A stretch of 64,000 bases of DNA, from contig NZ_AP022314.1 of assembly GCF_009936235.1 (NCBI RefSeq), positions 3,844,001 through 3,908,000 of the forward strand, in the 5' to 3' direction. Made by a program: the position numbers and the translations under genes. The notes under the pieces were generated by a model. That model did not search any database, was not told the DNA's origin, and worked only from the letters and a program-made list of their open reading frames with translations. Of this stretch, positions 8,062-16,517 are shown one piece after another. Within the stretch, counting starts at the first letter, position 1; every line of letters starts with the position of its first letter. Source of the DNA: Mycobacterium xenopi. Its GTDB lineage: Bacteria > Actinomycetota > Actinomycetes > Mycobacteriales > Mycobacteriaceae.

Positions 8062-9090
8062 TCACCGGTTACGCCGCCGGGCAAGCCGCGAAAGCCCCAG
8101 CGCACCAACGGCTCCCACCGCGACAGCGGCCAATGCCTGACGGGCGCTCAGACCTTCGTCGACCTGCACCCGCGGGGCGATGAGCGCCGGGGAAGGCGGC
8201 GACACCGGTGCCGCACGCAGGTTTTCCGGTGACGTTGCCGCCCACGCCGTGGCGAACAGAACCAGGCGCGCAGTGATGTAGGCGAACAGCATCAAACCCA
8301 ATACCGGCCCGAACGCGGCGCCGGCGGGGCTGCGCAACACCGACCGCAAGTAGAGCGAGCCGATCAGTTTGAACACTTCAAACCCGATGGCCGCAAGCAG
8401 GCCGGCCCGCATCGAGATCGCGACACTGACCGGCTCGCGTGGCAGCCGAGCGATCATCCAGGTGAACAGCAGCCACGACACCAACAACGACATCAGCAGC
8501 GAAATCCCGCGCAAGACAATGTCCAGCGCCAGGACGTAATGCAGACCCAACCAACCCAGCACCCTGGCCATCGGCGCGGCATCGGCCAGCGCGGTCAGCG
8601 CGATGGTGGCGGCGATCGCCACAAACGCCGACACCATCGCCACCAGATCGGACAACTTGGTCCGGACGAACCCCGACGACGCAGCTTGCTCGGCCCACAT
8701 CGCAGTGAGCGCTTCGCGCAGGTTCGCCATCCAATTCAAGCCCGCCCACGCCGAACCCGCCAGGCCGATGAGGCCGACCGACCCGCGCGACGCGATCGCC
8801 GAGTTCATCAGCTTGACTAGTTGCTTACCGAAGTTGCCGGATACCGAAGTCCTGATTCGGTCCTCGATCTCGGCCAGCAACTCGGGCTGACGCGCCAGCA
8901 GAAAGCCGCCGACCGCGAAACCCACCATCAGCAGCGGGAACAGCGAAAGGATCGTGTAGTAGGTGAGGCCCGCCGCGAAGAAGCTGCCCCTGCGCTCGCT
9001 GTAGCGCTCGTTGGCCCGCATGGCGTGGTCCAACCACCCGTATCGGGCCCGCAGCCGGTCAAGGATAGCTGGCTTGGCCGCTGCGCTCAT
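8062..9090 (-). CDS. YihY/YhjD-type inner membrane protein (Rv3335c-like)
   Basis: A 342-residue integral membrane protein of the YihY/BrkB family. After a basic N-terminus it carries about six hydrophobic segments, including GLTYYTILSLFPLLMVGFAV (about 41-60), VGLIGLAGSAWAGLNWMANL, VAMVSAFVAIAATIALTALA and LGLMLFAYITARLVLFATAW. The family has no established enzymatic activity; older naming as ribonuclease BN was an error. The C-terminus after about residue 290 is cytoplasmic and proline/alanine-rich. It starts 6 bp after the trpS stop on the same strand, suggesting one transcript. Confidence 0.88.
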   Translation of the reverse strand: MSAAAKPAILDRLRARYGWLDHAMRANERYSERRGSFFAAGLTYYTILSLFPLLMVGFAVGGFLLARQPELLAEIEDRIRTSVSGNFGKQLVKLMNSAIASRGSVGLIGLAGSAWAGLNWMANLREALTAMWAEQAASSGFVRTKLSDLVAMVSAFVAIAATIALTALADAAPMARVLGWLGLHYVLALDIVLRGISLLMSLLVSWLLFTWMIARLPREPVSVAISMRAGLLAAIGFEVFKLIGSLYLRSVLRSPAGAAFGPVLGLMLFAYITARLVLFATAWAATSPENLRAAPVSPPSPALIAPRVQVDEGLSARQALAAVAVGAVGALGLSRLARRRNR

Positions 9091-9095
9091 GCTGC

Positions 9096-10115
9096 CTATG
9101 GCCGTTGCGGGAGAAAGCCGAGCCGGTCATAGACCCGCTGGACGGTTTTGCCGGCCACATCCTGGGCGCGCGCCGCGCCGGCGGCCAGTATTGCCTCCAG
9201 TTCGCCGGTGTCACCCATCAACTCCTCGACCCGCTTGCGGATGGGTGTCACGAATTCAGCGACGGCCTCCGCGGTGTCCTTCTTCAGGTCGCCGTAGCCG
9301 TGCCCGGCATAGTGCGCGACGAGTGCGTCGATGCTTACGTCGGTGACCGCCGACTGAATGCACAGCAGATTGGACACGCCCGGCTTGGCATCGGGATCGT
9401 AGCGGATCTCCCGTTCACTGTCCGTCACGGCTGAGCGAATCTTCTTGGCGGACAAGGCGGGATCGTCGAGCAGATTGATCAACCCGGCGTCGGTGGCCGC
9501 CGACTTGCTCATTTTCGCCGACGGATCCTGCAGGTCGTAGATCTTGGCGGTGACTTTCGGAATCAGCAGCTCGGGCACGACGAAGGTATCCGGGAACCGG
9601 CTGTTGAACCGCTGCGCGACGTCACGCGCCAGCTCGAGGTGCTGGCGCTGGTCCTCACCGACCGGGACCAGCTCGGTGTCGTAGGCCAGCACGTCGGCGG
9701 CCTGCAGCACCGGGTAGGTGAATAACCCCACGGTCGTCGACTCGGCGCCCTGGCGCGTCGACTTGTCTTTGAACTGCGTCATCCGCGACGCCTGACCGAA
9801 ACCCGTGAAACAGCCCAGCACCCAAGCCAGTTGCGTATGGGCGGGCACATGGCTTTGCACGAAGATCGTGCTGCGGACCGGGTCGATACCCAACGCCAGG
9901 TACTGCGCTGCGGTGACCAGCGTGCGGTGCCGCAACACCTCCGGGTCCTGGGGGACGGTGATCGCGTGCAAATCCACGACGCAGAAAAACGGGTCGTAGT
10001 CGTCCTGCAGCGCCGCCCAGCGTTTGATCGCCCCCAGCGCGTTACCAAGGTGAAGCGAATCCGAGGTGGGCTGCACACCGGAGAAGACCCGGCGGGTTGG
10101 GGTTGCGGTGCTCAT
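9096..10115 (-). CDS. trpS: Tryptophanyl-tRNA synthetase
   Basis: A 339-residue class I aminoacyl-tRNA synthetase that charges tRNA-Trp. The HIGH-type signature is PTSDSLHLGNALGAIKRW (HLGN, about residues 21-24) and the KMSKS loop is in PSAKMSKSAATDAG (about residue 200). The tryptophan-pocket region TYPVLQAADVLAYDTELVPVGEDQ is typical of the bacterial short form. Start ATG is preceded by a divergent hydrolase gene 81 bp away, so the promoters of both must be in that gap. It is the only trpS in this window. Confidence 0.97.
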   Translation of the reverse strand: MSTATPTRRVFSGVQPTSDSLHLGNALGAIKRWAALQDDYDPFFCVVDLHAITVPQDPEVLRHRTLVTAAQYLALGIDPVRSTIFVQSHVPAHTQLAWVLGCFTGFGQASRMTQFKDKSTRQGAESTTVGLFTYPVLQAADVLAYDTELVPVGEDQRQHLELARDVAQRFNSRFPDTFVVPELLIPKVTAKIYDLQDPSAKMSKSAATDAGLINLLDDPALSAKKIRSAVTDSEREIRYDPDAKPGVSNLLCIQSAVTDVSIDALVAHYAGHGYGDLKKDTAEAVAEFVTPIRKRVEELMGDTGELEAILAAGAARAQDVAGKTVQRVYDRLGFLPQRP

Positions 10116-10196
10116 GATGACTCGATCTTGTCACGCCGCCACCAGCCCCCTCCCCCACGCTTGCGGTACCGCTGGTATCAACTTAGTGTCGCGGGC

Positions 10197-11030
10197 ATGA
10201 TGACTCGCGAGCCCATCCACCTCGGGTCCGGTGAACCGGTCCTGCTGCTGCACCCGTTCCTGATGTCGCAGGCGGTGTGGCAGACGGTGGCCCAGCAATT
10301 GGCCGACACCGACCGCTACGAGGTGTTCGCCCCGACCATGGCCGGGCACAATGGCGGGCCTCGCTCGGGCACCTGGTTCTTGAGCTCGGAGGTGCTGGCC
10401 GACCACGTAGAGCGTCAACTCGACGAACTGGGGTGGAACACTGCCCACATCGTCGGCAACTCGCTGGGCGGTTGGGTGGCGTTCGAACTCGAGAGCCGCG
10501 GCCGTGCGCGGACGGTCACCGCGATCGCGCCGGCGGGCGGCTGGACGCGATGGAGCCCCGGGAAATTCCTGGTAATCGCCAAATTCGTTTTCGGCATGCC
10601 GATGTGGGCAGCGGCCCGGTGGCTGGGGCCGCGGGCGCTGCGGCTGCCGTTCAGCCGACGACTGGCCACGTTGGCGATCAGCGGAACGCCAGAGGGAGTC
10701 AGCGAGAAGGAGCTAGTAGACGTCATCGATGACGTGGCGCACTGCCCGGCGTATTTCCAGTTGTTGGTGAAGGCGCTGCTGCTACCCGGCCTGCTGGATC
10801 TCGCGCACACCGCGGTACCCACGCATCTGGTGCTCTGTGAGAAAGACCGCGTCTTTCCCCCGCGCCGGTACAGCCGGTACTTCACCACCTATCTGCCCCC
10901 GGAAACCAAAATGACCACACTCGAGGGCCTCGGGCATATCCCGATGTTCGAGGCGCCGGGCCGAATCACCGAGGTCATCACCGACTTCCTCGAGGAGTAC
11001 AGCCCACCGATCCGGGCGATCAGCTCTTGA
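10197..11030 (+). CDS. Alpha/beta-fold hydrolase (Rv3337/Rv3338-like, intact)
   Basis: A 277-residue alpha/beta hydrolase. The nucleophile elbow is GNSLGG (Ser about residue 87), the acidic residue is in LCEKDRVFPPR (about 222) and the catalytic His in LEGLGHIPMFEAP (about 249). The HP motif near the oxyanion hole is LLLHPFLMS. Substrate unknown. From memory the M. tuberculosis counterpart is annotated as two ORFs; here one continuous frame spans the family. The 3' end overlaps icd1 on the other strand by 11 bases (11020-11030), leaving no room for a separate terminator. Confidence 0.88.
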   Translation: MMTREPIHLGSGEPVLLLHPFLMSQAVWQTVAQQLADTDRYEVFAPTMAGHNGGPRSGTWFLSSEVLADHVERQLDELGWNTAHIVGNSLGGWVAFELESRGRARTVTAIAPAGGWTRWSPGKFLVIAKFVFGMPMWAAARWLGPRALRLPFSRRLATLAISGTPEGVSEKELVDVIDDVAHCPAYFQLLVKALLLPGLLDLAHTAVPTHLVLCEKDRVFPPRRYSRYFTTYLPPETKMTTLEGLGHIPMFEAPGRITEVITDFLEEYSPPIRAISS

Positions 11031-12249
11031 GCGCCTTTTCCAGGTTGTCGGCGATCGAGCCGAGGAACTCCTCGCTGTTCTGCCACGGCTGTTCCGGCCC
11101 GATGAGGATGGCCAGGTCTTTGGTCATCTGCCCGCCTTCGACCGTGGAAATCACGACGTCTTCCAGCTTTTGCGCGAAGTCGATGACCTCGGGGGTGTTG
11201 TCCAGCTTGCCGCGGTGCTGCAGCCCGCGCGTCCAGGCGAAGATCGAGGCGATCGGATTGGTGGAGGTGGGCTTGCCCTGCTGGTACTGGCGATAGTGGC
11301 GGGTGACGGTGCCGTGGGCGGCTTCGGCCTCCACCGTCTTGCCGTCGGCCGTCATCAGCACCGAGGTCATCAGCCCCAGTGAGCCGTAGCCCTGCGCGAC
11401 CGTGTCGGACTGGACATCGCCGTCGTAGTTCTTGCAGGCCCACACATAGCCGCCCTCCCACTTCAGGCAGGCGGCAACCATATCGTCGATCAGCCGATGC
11501 TCGTAGGTCAGCCCGGCGGCTTCGAACTGGTCTTTGAATTCCTCGTCGTAGATGCGCTGGAACTCGTCTTTGAACATGCCGTCGTAGGCCTTGAGAATGG
11601 TGTTCTTGGTCGACAGATACACCGGGTAGTTCTCTTGCAGCCCGTAGGCGAACGACGCCCGCGCGAAATCCTGGATCGACTCGCGGAAGTTGTACATCCC
11701 CATCACGACACCGCCGTCCTCGGGGATCCTCACCAGCTCGTGCACGATCGGCTCGCCGCCGTCCTCGGGAGTGAACGTCAGCGACACCGTGCCAGGCCGA
11801 TCCACCTTGAAATTCGCTGCCCGGTACTGGTCACCGAACGCATGACGACCGATGACGATCGGCTTGGTCCAGCCCGGTACCAGCCGCGGAACATTCGAGA
11901 TGATGATCGGTTCGCGGAATATCGTGCCGCCCAAAATGTTTCGGATCGTCCCGTTAGGCGATGACCACATGGCCTTGAGGTTGAACTCCTTGACGCGGGC
12001 CTCGTCGGGCGTGATCGTCGCGCACTTGACGCCCACACCGTGCTTTTTGATGGCGTAGGCCGCGTCGATCGTCACTTGGTCGTCGGTGGCATCGCGGTGC
12101 TCAATGCCCAGGTCGTAGTAGTCCAGGTTGATGTCGAGGTGCGGAAAGATCAGCAAGTCTTTGATCCACTTCCAGATGACGCGGGTCATCTCGTCACCGT
12201 CGAGCTCGACTACCGTGCCTTCGACCTTGATCTTGGGTGCGCTGGACAT
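11020..12249 (-). CDS. icd1: NADP-dependent isocitrate dehydrogenase
   Basis: A 409-residue homodimeric isocitrate dehydrogenase of the eukaryote-like type, converting isocitrate and NADP+ to 2-oxoglutarate, CO2 and NADPH in the TCA cycle. Key regions: VELDGDEMTRVIWKWIK near the N-terminus, SSPNGTIRNILGGTIFREPI with the substrate-binding Ser and Arg residues (about 94-113), the catalytic lysine loop YLSTKNTILKAYDG (about 210-223), and the metal-binding aspartates in RLIDDMVAACLKWEGGYVWACKNYDGDVQSD. The ATG at 12249 gives the normal N-terminus MSSAPKIKVEG. GGAGG upstream fits a ribosome site. Confidence 0.96.
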   Translation of the reverse strand: MSSAPKIKVEGTVVELDGDEMTRVIWKWIKDLLIFPHLDINLDYYDLGIEHRDATDDQVTIDAAYAIKKHGVGVKCATITPDEARVKEFNLKAMWSSPNGTIRNILGGTIFREPIIISNVPRLVPGWTKPIVIGRHAFGDQYRAANFKVDRPGTVSLTFTPEDGGEPIVHELVRIPEDGGVVMGMYNFRESIQDFARASFAYGLQENYPVYLSTKNTILKAYDGMFKDEFQRIYDEEFKDQFEAAGLTYEHRLIDDMVAACLKWEGGYVWACKNYDGDVQSDTVAQGYGSLGLMTSVLMTADGKTVEAEAAHGTVTRHYRQYQQGKPTSTNPIASIFAWTRGLQHRGKLDNTPEVIDFAQKLEDVVISTVEGGQMTKDLAILIGPEQPWQNSEEFLGSIADNLEKALKS

Positions 12250-12458
12250 GTGAGTCCGACTCCTCCTACGCAAATGATTGGCGCCTTGTGGGCGCATACG
12301 GATGGCAGGGGCCATAGCGGTCAGCCGCTCGTCAGGCCAGACTACAAGGCGCGATTCGGGCGGCTAGCAGCCGTCATTCCTACTCGTCGGTAGCTTCGAC
12401 CCCGGGATTGGCCCGGCTCGCTGGCATGGGATCGGCCTAATACGATAGGCTTCCTATC

Positions 12459-12578
12459 GGTCATGAGCGCCAGCGCCAAGCCCCGGCTTGCTGGCCGGCA
12501 ACCCTCCAACCGCGGTGGGGTGCCCCGGGTGATGACCAGGTTGAGTAGCCATCACCGGCTACGCGGCAAGCGCGGGTC
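12459..12578 (+). ncRNA. SAM-IV riboswitch
   Basis: This 120-base segment matches the known actinobacterial SAM-IV aptamer nearly base for base as I recall it. Landmarks are GGTCATGAG at the 5' end pairing with GTGATGACC at about 12529-12537, the GCCCCGGCTTGCTGGCCGGC hairpin, the core GCAACCCTCCAACCGCGGTG, and the 3' pseudoknot arm GGCAAGCGCGGGTC. SAM-IV binds S-adenosylmethionine and usually lowers expression of the downstream methionine gene, normally metY. A -10-like TACGAT is at 12441-12446; no convincing -35 is seen. Here the first intact gene downstream is metX. Confidence 0.93.
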
Positions 12579-12615
12579 CGCCATGACGGGCCCCCTGAGT
12601 AGACAGGGATACCTG

Positions 12616-12660
12616 ATGCGTACCCATTTGGGCTGGCCCATCATGTGCCGTCGTCGCTAA
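12616..12660 (+). CDS. Possible leader peptide between riboswitch and metX
   Basis: A 14-codon ORF MRTHLGWPIMCRRR begins 38 bases after the SAM-IV aptamer. AGGGAT lies 5-10 bases before the ATG as a ribosome site. An in-frame ATG at 12583 would give 25 residues. The tail holds Met and Cys codons next to three Arg codons, as would suit a translational attenuator sensing sulfur amino acids. That role is inference. Confidence 0.4.
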   Translation: MRTHLGWPIMCRRR

Positions 12661-12676
12661 CCCTCTGCTGCTGGCA

Positions 12677-12697
12677 GACGTCATCGCTGATGACGTC
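12677..12697. promoter_or_regulatory. Perfect 9-bp inverted repeat downstream of the leader ORF
   Basis: GACGTCATC, then GCT, then GATGACGTC form an exact 9-bp stem with a 3-base loop, 17 bases after the leader stop. It could be an RNA hairpin of the expression platform or a binding site for a dimeric regulator. No T-run follows it. Confidence 0.5.
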
Positions 12698-12752
12698 CCA
12701 CGCGACTGCGACAACGACGCACACCTTCCGACTTCCACCAGAAAGATGCCAC

Positions 12753-12881
12753 GTGAGCTTCGCAAATCATCCTGATAGCAGCACCGGGATCGACGACACC
12801 GCGCACGCCGCGGCCCCCGGGCAGGATCAACACCCGCATCGCCAACGCCCGACACAGTGCGGCACGTGCGAGGAGGTCTGA
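12753..12881 (+). pseudogene. Relic of metY (O-acetylhomoserine sulfhydrylase)
   Basis: Between the leader region and metX lies a 42-codon frame starting GTG (VSFANHPDSSTGIDDTAHAAAPG). The run IDDTAHAAA followed in the next frame by PGRINTRIANA matches the family block DDTAHAAALF..PGNIYTRIGNP, and SF..HPD matches the MetY N-terminus (SFETKQIHAGQHPD), as I recall them. About 90% of the gene, including the PLP lysine, is gone. Full-length MetY makes homocysteine from O-acetylhomoserine and sulfide. The order riboswitch-metY-metX is standard in mycobacteria, so this is the deleted gene's scar. Confidence 0.7.
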
Positions 12882-12882
12882 G

Positions 12883-14016
12883 GTGACGATCTCCGACGTG
12901 CCGACCCAGCGACTGCCCGCCGAAGGCGAGGTGGGGTTGGTCGACATCGGTTCACTGAGGCTGGAAAGCGGTGCGGTGATCGATGACGTCTGTATCGCGG
13001 TGCAACGCTGGGGCGAACTGTCGCCAGCGCGTGACAACGTCGTGGTGGTGTTGCATGCGCTGACGGGTGATTCGCACATCACCGGACCCGCGGGGCCAGG
13101 GCATCCGACCCCGGGTTGGTGGGACGGCGTGGCCGGGCCCGGCGCGCCGATCGACACCAACCGTTGGTGTGCGATTGCCACCAATGTGCTGGGCGGCTGC
13201 CGCGGCTCCACCGGGCCCAGCTCACTCGCCCGTGACGGAAAGCCCTGGGGCTCACGGTTTCCGAAGATCACGGTGCGCGACCAGGTGGAAGCCGATGTGG
13301 CTGCGCTGGCGGCACTGGGCATCACCGAGGTCGCCGCGGTTTTGGGCGGGTCGATGGGAGGGGCGCGGGCTCTGGAATGGATCGTGAGCCACCCCGACCA
13401 GGTCGGATCGGCGCTGCTGCTGGCGGTCAGCGCGCGGGCCACCGCCGACCAAATCGGCACCCAGAGCACCCAGATTGCGGCTATCAAGGCCGACCCGAAC
13501 TGGCAGGGCGGTGACTACTACGACACCGGCCGCGAACCGGTGGCTGGGCTGGAGATCGCCCGTCGTTTCGCGCACCTGACCTATCGCGGCGAAGTCGAGT
13601 TGGATACGCGGTTCGCCAATGATGCTCAGGGCGAGGAAGATCCGGCTGCGGGCGGCCGCTACGCAGTGCAGAGTTACCTCGAACATCAGGGCAGCAAGCT
13701 GGTGTCACGCTTCGACGCCGGCAGCTATGTCGTGCTCACCGAGGCACTGAACAGCCACGACGTCGGCCGCGGCCGCGGCGGAGTCGCGGCCGCGCTGCGC
13801 GGGTGCCCGGTGCCGGTGGTGGTCGCCGGGATTACCTCAGACCGGTTGTACCCGCTTCGTCTGCAGGAGGAACTGGCCGAGCTGTTGCCTGGCTGCACCG
13901 AGTTGCAGGTTGTCGATTCGATCTACGGCCATGACGGCTTTCTGGTGGAATCCGAAGCCGTCGGCAAGTTGATCCGGCGCACCCTCGAGTTGGCTGAAGG
14001 CGCGCGGCCGCGGTGA
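12883..14016 (+). CDS. metX: Homoserine O-acetyltransferase
   Basis: A 377-residue MetX, transferring acetyl from acetyl-CoA to homoserine, the first committed step to methionine. It has the alpha/beta-hydrolase triad: Ser in LGGSMGGARALEW (about 157), Asp in ITSDRLYPLRLQEEL (about 320) and His in SIYGHDGFLVESEAVG (about 350). The long N-terminal conserved block around LHALTGDSHITGPAGPG and NVLGGCRGSTGPSS is typical. Start GTG lies 8 bases after GAGGAGG. It is now the first intact gene behind the SAM-IV riboswitch, so SAM may control it directly. Its stop overlaps the next gene's GTG. Confidence 0.95.
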   Translation: MTISDVPTQRLPAEGEVGLVDIGSLRLESGAVIDDVCIAVQRWGELSPARDNVVVVLHALTGDSHITGPAGPGHPTPGWWDGVAGPGAPIDTNRWCAIATNVLGGCRGSTGPSSLARDGKPWGSRFPKITVRDQVEADVAALAALGITEVAAVLGGSMGGARALEWIVSHPDQVGSALLLAVSARATADQIGTQSTQIAAIKADPNWQGGDYYDTGREPVAGLEIARRFAHLTYRGEVELDTRFANDAQGEEDPAAGGRYAVQSYLEHQGSKLVSRFDAGSYVVLTEALNSHDVGRGRGGVAAALRGCPVPVVVAGITSDRLYPLRLQEELAELLPGCTELQVVDSIYGHDGFLVESEAVGKLIRRTLELAEGARPR

Positions 14017-14746
14017 CCCGCTCCCGGCAAGACCGCTCGCTGTCGTTCGGCTCGGAGGCGGCCGCCTACGAGCGGGGCCGCCCTCATATCCGCCCGAGGC
14101 GATCGACTGGCTGCTGCCGACGGGGGCCCACGATGTGCTCGACTTGGGTGCAGGCACCGGCAAGCTGACGACCCGGCTCGTCGAACGCGGGCTCGACGTG
14201 GTGGCTGTCGACCCAATCCCCGAAATGCTCGACGTGTTGCGCAAGTCGCTGCCGGACACCCCCGCGCTGTTGGGCACCGCAGAAGAAATACCGTTGCCGG
14301 ACAACAGCGTTGATGCCGTTCTAGTCGCACAGGCCTGGCATTGGTTCGACCCCGCGCGCGCGATCCCCGAGGTGATCCGGGTGCTGCGGCCGGGCGGGCG
14401 GCTGGGTCTGGTGTGGAACACCCGCGATGAGAGGCTGGGCTGGGTGCGTGAACTCGGCCGGATCATCGGCAGCGACGCCGACCCGGTCAGCGAGCGTGTC
14501 ATGCTGCCCCACCCGTTCACCGACTTGGAACGCCACCGCGTCGAGTGGACGAATTACCTGACACCGCAAGCACTTATCGACTTGGTGGCATCGCGCAGCT
14601 ATTGCATCACCTCGCCGGCCGATGTGCGTACCAAGACCCTGGATCGGGTGCGCGAGCTGCTGGCCACCCACCCGGCGCTGGCCAACAACAACGGTCTTGC
14701 GCTGCCGTACATCACGGTGTGCGTGCGGGCTACGCTGTCAAGCTAG
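14013..14746 (+). pseudogene. SAM-dependent methyltransferase (Rv3342-like), frameshifted
   Basis: Class I methyltransferase of the methyltransferase-11 type. The start GTG overlaps the metX stop (GTGA), and the first 24 codons read VTRSRQDRSLSFGSEAAAYE then RGRP. The family sequence resumes one frame back as SYPPEAIDWLLP and continues without error. The shift is at 14075-14084 (GGGGCCGCCC), consistent with one lost base. The SAM motif VLDLGAGTGKLTTRL and post-motif acidic loop VVAVDPIPEML are intact, as is the C-terminus ALPYITVCVRATLSS. If translated from an internal start (14135) the SAM-binding strand would be the N-terminus. Substrate unknown. Confidence 0.85.
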
Positions 14747-14873
14747 TCGTCTTCGTCGTCGTCACCCCATCGCGCATCAGCTTCTCGAAGTGGTGGAAGA
14801 GGTTGATGCCGGGTTGGCCGCGATCCAGGTGAGCGGGCGTTCCCGGTTCGGCGCAGGGATGCGCGATCAGCGG
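14747..14873. other. Short spacer with a coding-like minus-strand tail
   Basis: On the minus strand an open stretch without a start, ending at TAG (14732-14730), reads HLDRGQPGINLFHHFEKL then MRDGVTTTKTTSLTA. It looks like the C-terminus of a lost protein, but I cannot assign it. No other gene is seen here. Confidence 0.25.
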
Positions 14874-16310
14874 TCAGAAGCTCAACCCGGAGAACATGAC
14901 CCGGCCGGGATCGTACTTCTGCCGCACGGCCGTCAGCCGGGCTAGATTCGAGCCGAAGTACCGCGACGCCGGCTGGTTGGCCTCAAGGTAGTTGACGTAG
15001 CCGCCGACCGAATACGGTTGTACCGCTTGATGTGCCACGTCAAGCCAGCGGGTGGCCGCTGGCACGTCGGATGTCTCGACGTACCACTGCACCAACGCTG
15101 ACTGCCTTCGCCAGGGAAAGGCCGAGGCGCCCGGCGCCACGTCAGCCAGGGCGCCGTCGAGCGCGTGCATGATCGTCAACATGCGGCCCGCGCCACGAGG
15201 AAAGGCATCGAAGGCCGAGGCGATCCCCTGGGCGGCGGCCGGGGTGATCGCCGGAAATACGTCGGATCCCCCGACATACCCGAGCGGCGACGGGTTGAGG
15301 TTCCCGACAGCCAGATACCTCACCAGGTCTAAGTAGCTGAGCGTATGGGTTTCGACACCGCTCGGTTGCACCCCAACGGCTTTGACGATAGCGCCCTGCA
15401 CGCTGCTACCCGAGCCGGCGGGACCGGTCGCGAGGATACGACAGTGCGTACCGGTTGCCTCGGCGGTGGCGTCGGCCAGTGCCCAGCTGCTTCGGTCGGC
15501 GGTGCGCAGCCAGTTCTGCCAACCGACGAGCACCTGGGCGAACGCCTGCGCCGGGAAAATGAGGTTCACCGCGTCGACGTCCCCGGTGGGAAACGTGGCA
15601 AAAGTCAGTGACGTCGTCACCCCGAAGTTGCCGCCCCCGCCGCCGCGCAATGCCCAGAACAGGTCGGGGTTGCTGGTGGCAGACACGGTGACCGCCTGTC
15701 CGCCGGGCAGCACCAGCGACGCCGACGTCAAGGCGTCACACATCAGGCCCGCATGACGGGAATGCGCGCCCAGCCCGCCGCCCAGGGCATGCCCGGCGGC
15801 GCCGACCGACGGGCAGGTGCCGGTCGGGATACCCCGGCTGGCCCCGGCCAGCGCCTGGTGCAGTGCATACAAATCGGTGGCTGGCGTTACCGTGACGTAT
15901 CCGGTGGCGGGGTCGAAATTGATTCCTCCCGGCAGCTGACGCAGGTCCACCACCATGGTGCCGTTGGCGGTCGACGCCCCGATATAGGAGTGCCCACCGC
16001 TGCGCGGAGCTACCTTGACGTTGTGCGCAGCAGCGAATGCCATTGCCTTCTGCACGTCGGCTAGCGAGCTGACCACCACGATCGCCGCCGGTGTCAAGCC
16101 GTTGTAGTTCGTGTTGAAAACCTGTTTGGCCGTGGCGAATTGGGCACCGCCATCGGGCAGCACCACATGCCCGCCCAGGGCCGCCGAAAGGCCTTCCCAG
16201 CCCGAGGGGTTGGGAGCCGCGGTGGCCCGAACCGAACCGAACACTGCACCGGCGACCAATGCCCCGGCGGCACCCCGCAAAAACGTCTGTCGGGAGATCT
16301 CATGCGCCAC
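14874..16310 (-). CDS. Exported BBE-type FAD-linked oxidase
   Basis: A 478-residue flavoprotein of the berberine-bridge/aclacinomycin-oxidase type. The N-terminus SRQTFLRGAAGALVAGAVFG looks like a Tat signal whose second arginine is Gln. The FAD domain (about 45-215) has RSGGHSYIGAS, whose His can bind the flavin covalently, and GLMCDALTSASLVLPGG, whose Cys sits where bicovalent members carry their second link. The substrate domain follows, and the C-terminal BBE motif is VNYLEANQPASRYFGSNLARLTAVRQKYDP. Such enzymes oxidise sugars, alcohols or polyketides with O2. From memory, M. tuberculosis keeps only fragments of this gene (Rv3351c-Rv3353c); here it is whole. Confidence 0.88.
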   Translation of the reverse strand: MAHEISRQTFLRGAAGALVAGAVFGSVRATAAPNPSGWEGLSAALGGHVVLPDGGAQFATAKQVFNTNYNGLTPAAIVVVSSLADVQKAMAFAAAHNVKVAPRSGGHSYIGASTANGTMVVDLRQLPGGINFDPATGYVTVTPATDLYALHQALAGASRGIPTGTCPSVGAAGHALGGGLGAHSRHAGLMCDALTSASLVLPGGQAVTVSATSNPDLFWALRGGGGGNFGVTTSLTFATFPTGDVDAVNLIFPAQAFAQVLVGWQNWLRTADRSSWALADATAEATGTHCRILATGPAGSGSSVQGAIVKAVGVQPSGVETHTLSYLDLVRYLAVGNLNPSPLGYVGGSDVFPAITPAAAQGIASAFDAFPRGAGRMLTIMHALDGALADVAPGASAFPWRRQSALVQWYVETSDVPAATRWLDVAHQAVQPYSVGGYVNYLEANQPASRYFGSNLARLTAVRQKYDPGRVMFSGLSF

Positions 16311-16517
16311 CGTCGGGCTCCCGCGGTTGGGTCATGTCCCGCATTCTCAGCCACGTGACGACCAAACCGCGCTGTCGCGCGAGGTGTCGCCTGAAACGTG
16401 CGCAAACCGTTATACCCGCTGGTCGGGCGAGGTGCAGAGATCCTGAATGCGGTAGCGTTCAGACAGCATCGCAGCTGCGTGGCGCCGAATTCGACAGCGG
16501 AGCGAAGGAGCGAAACG

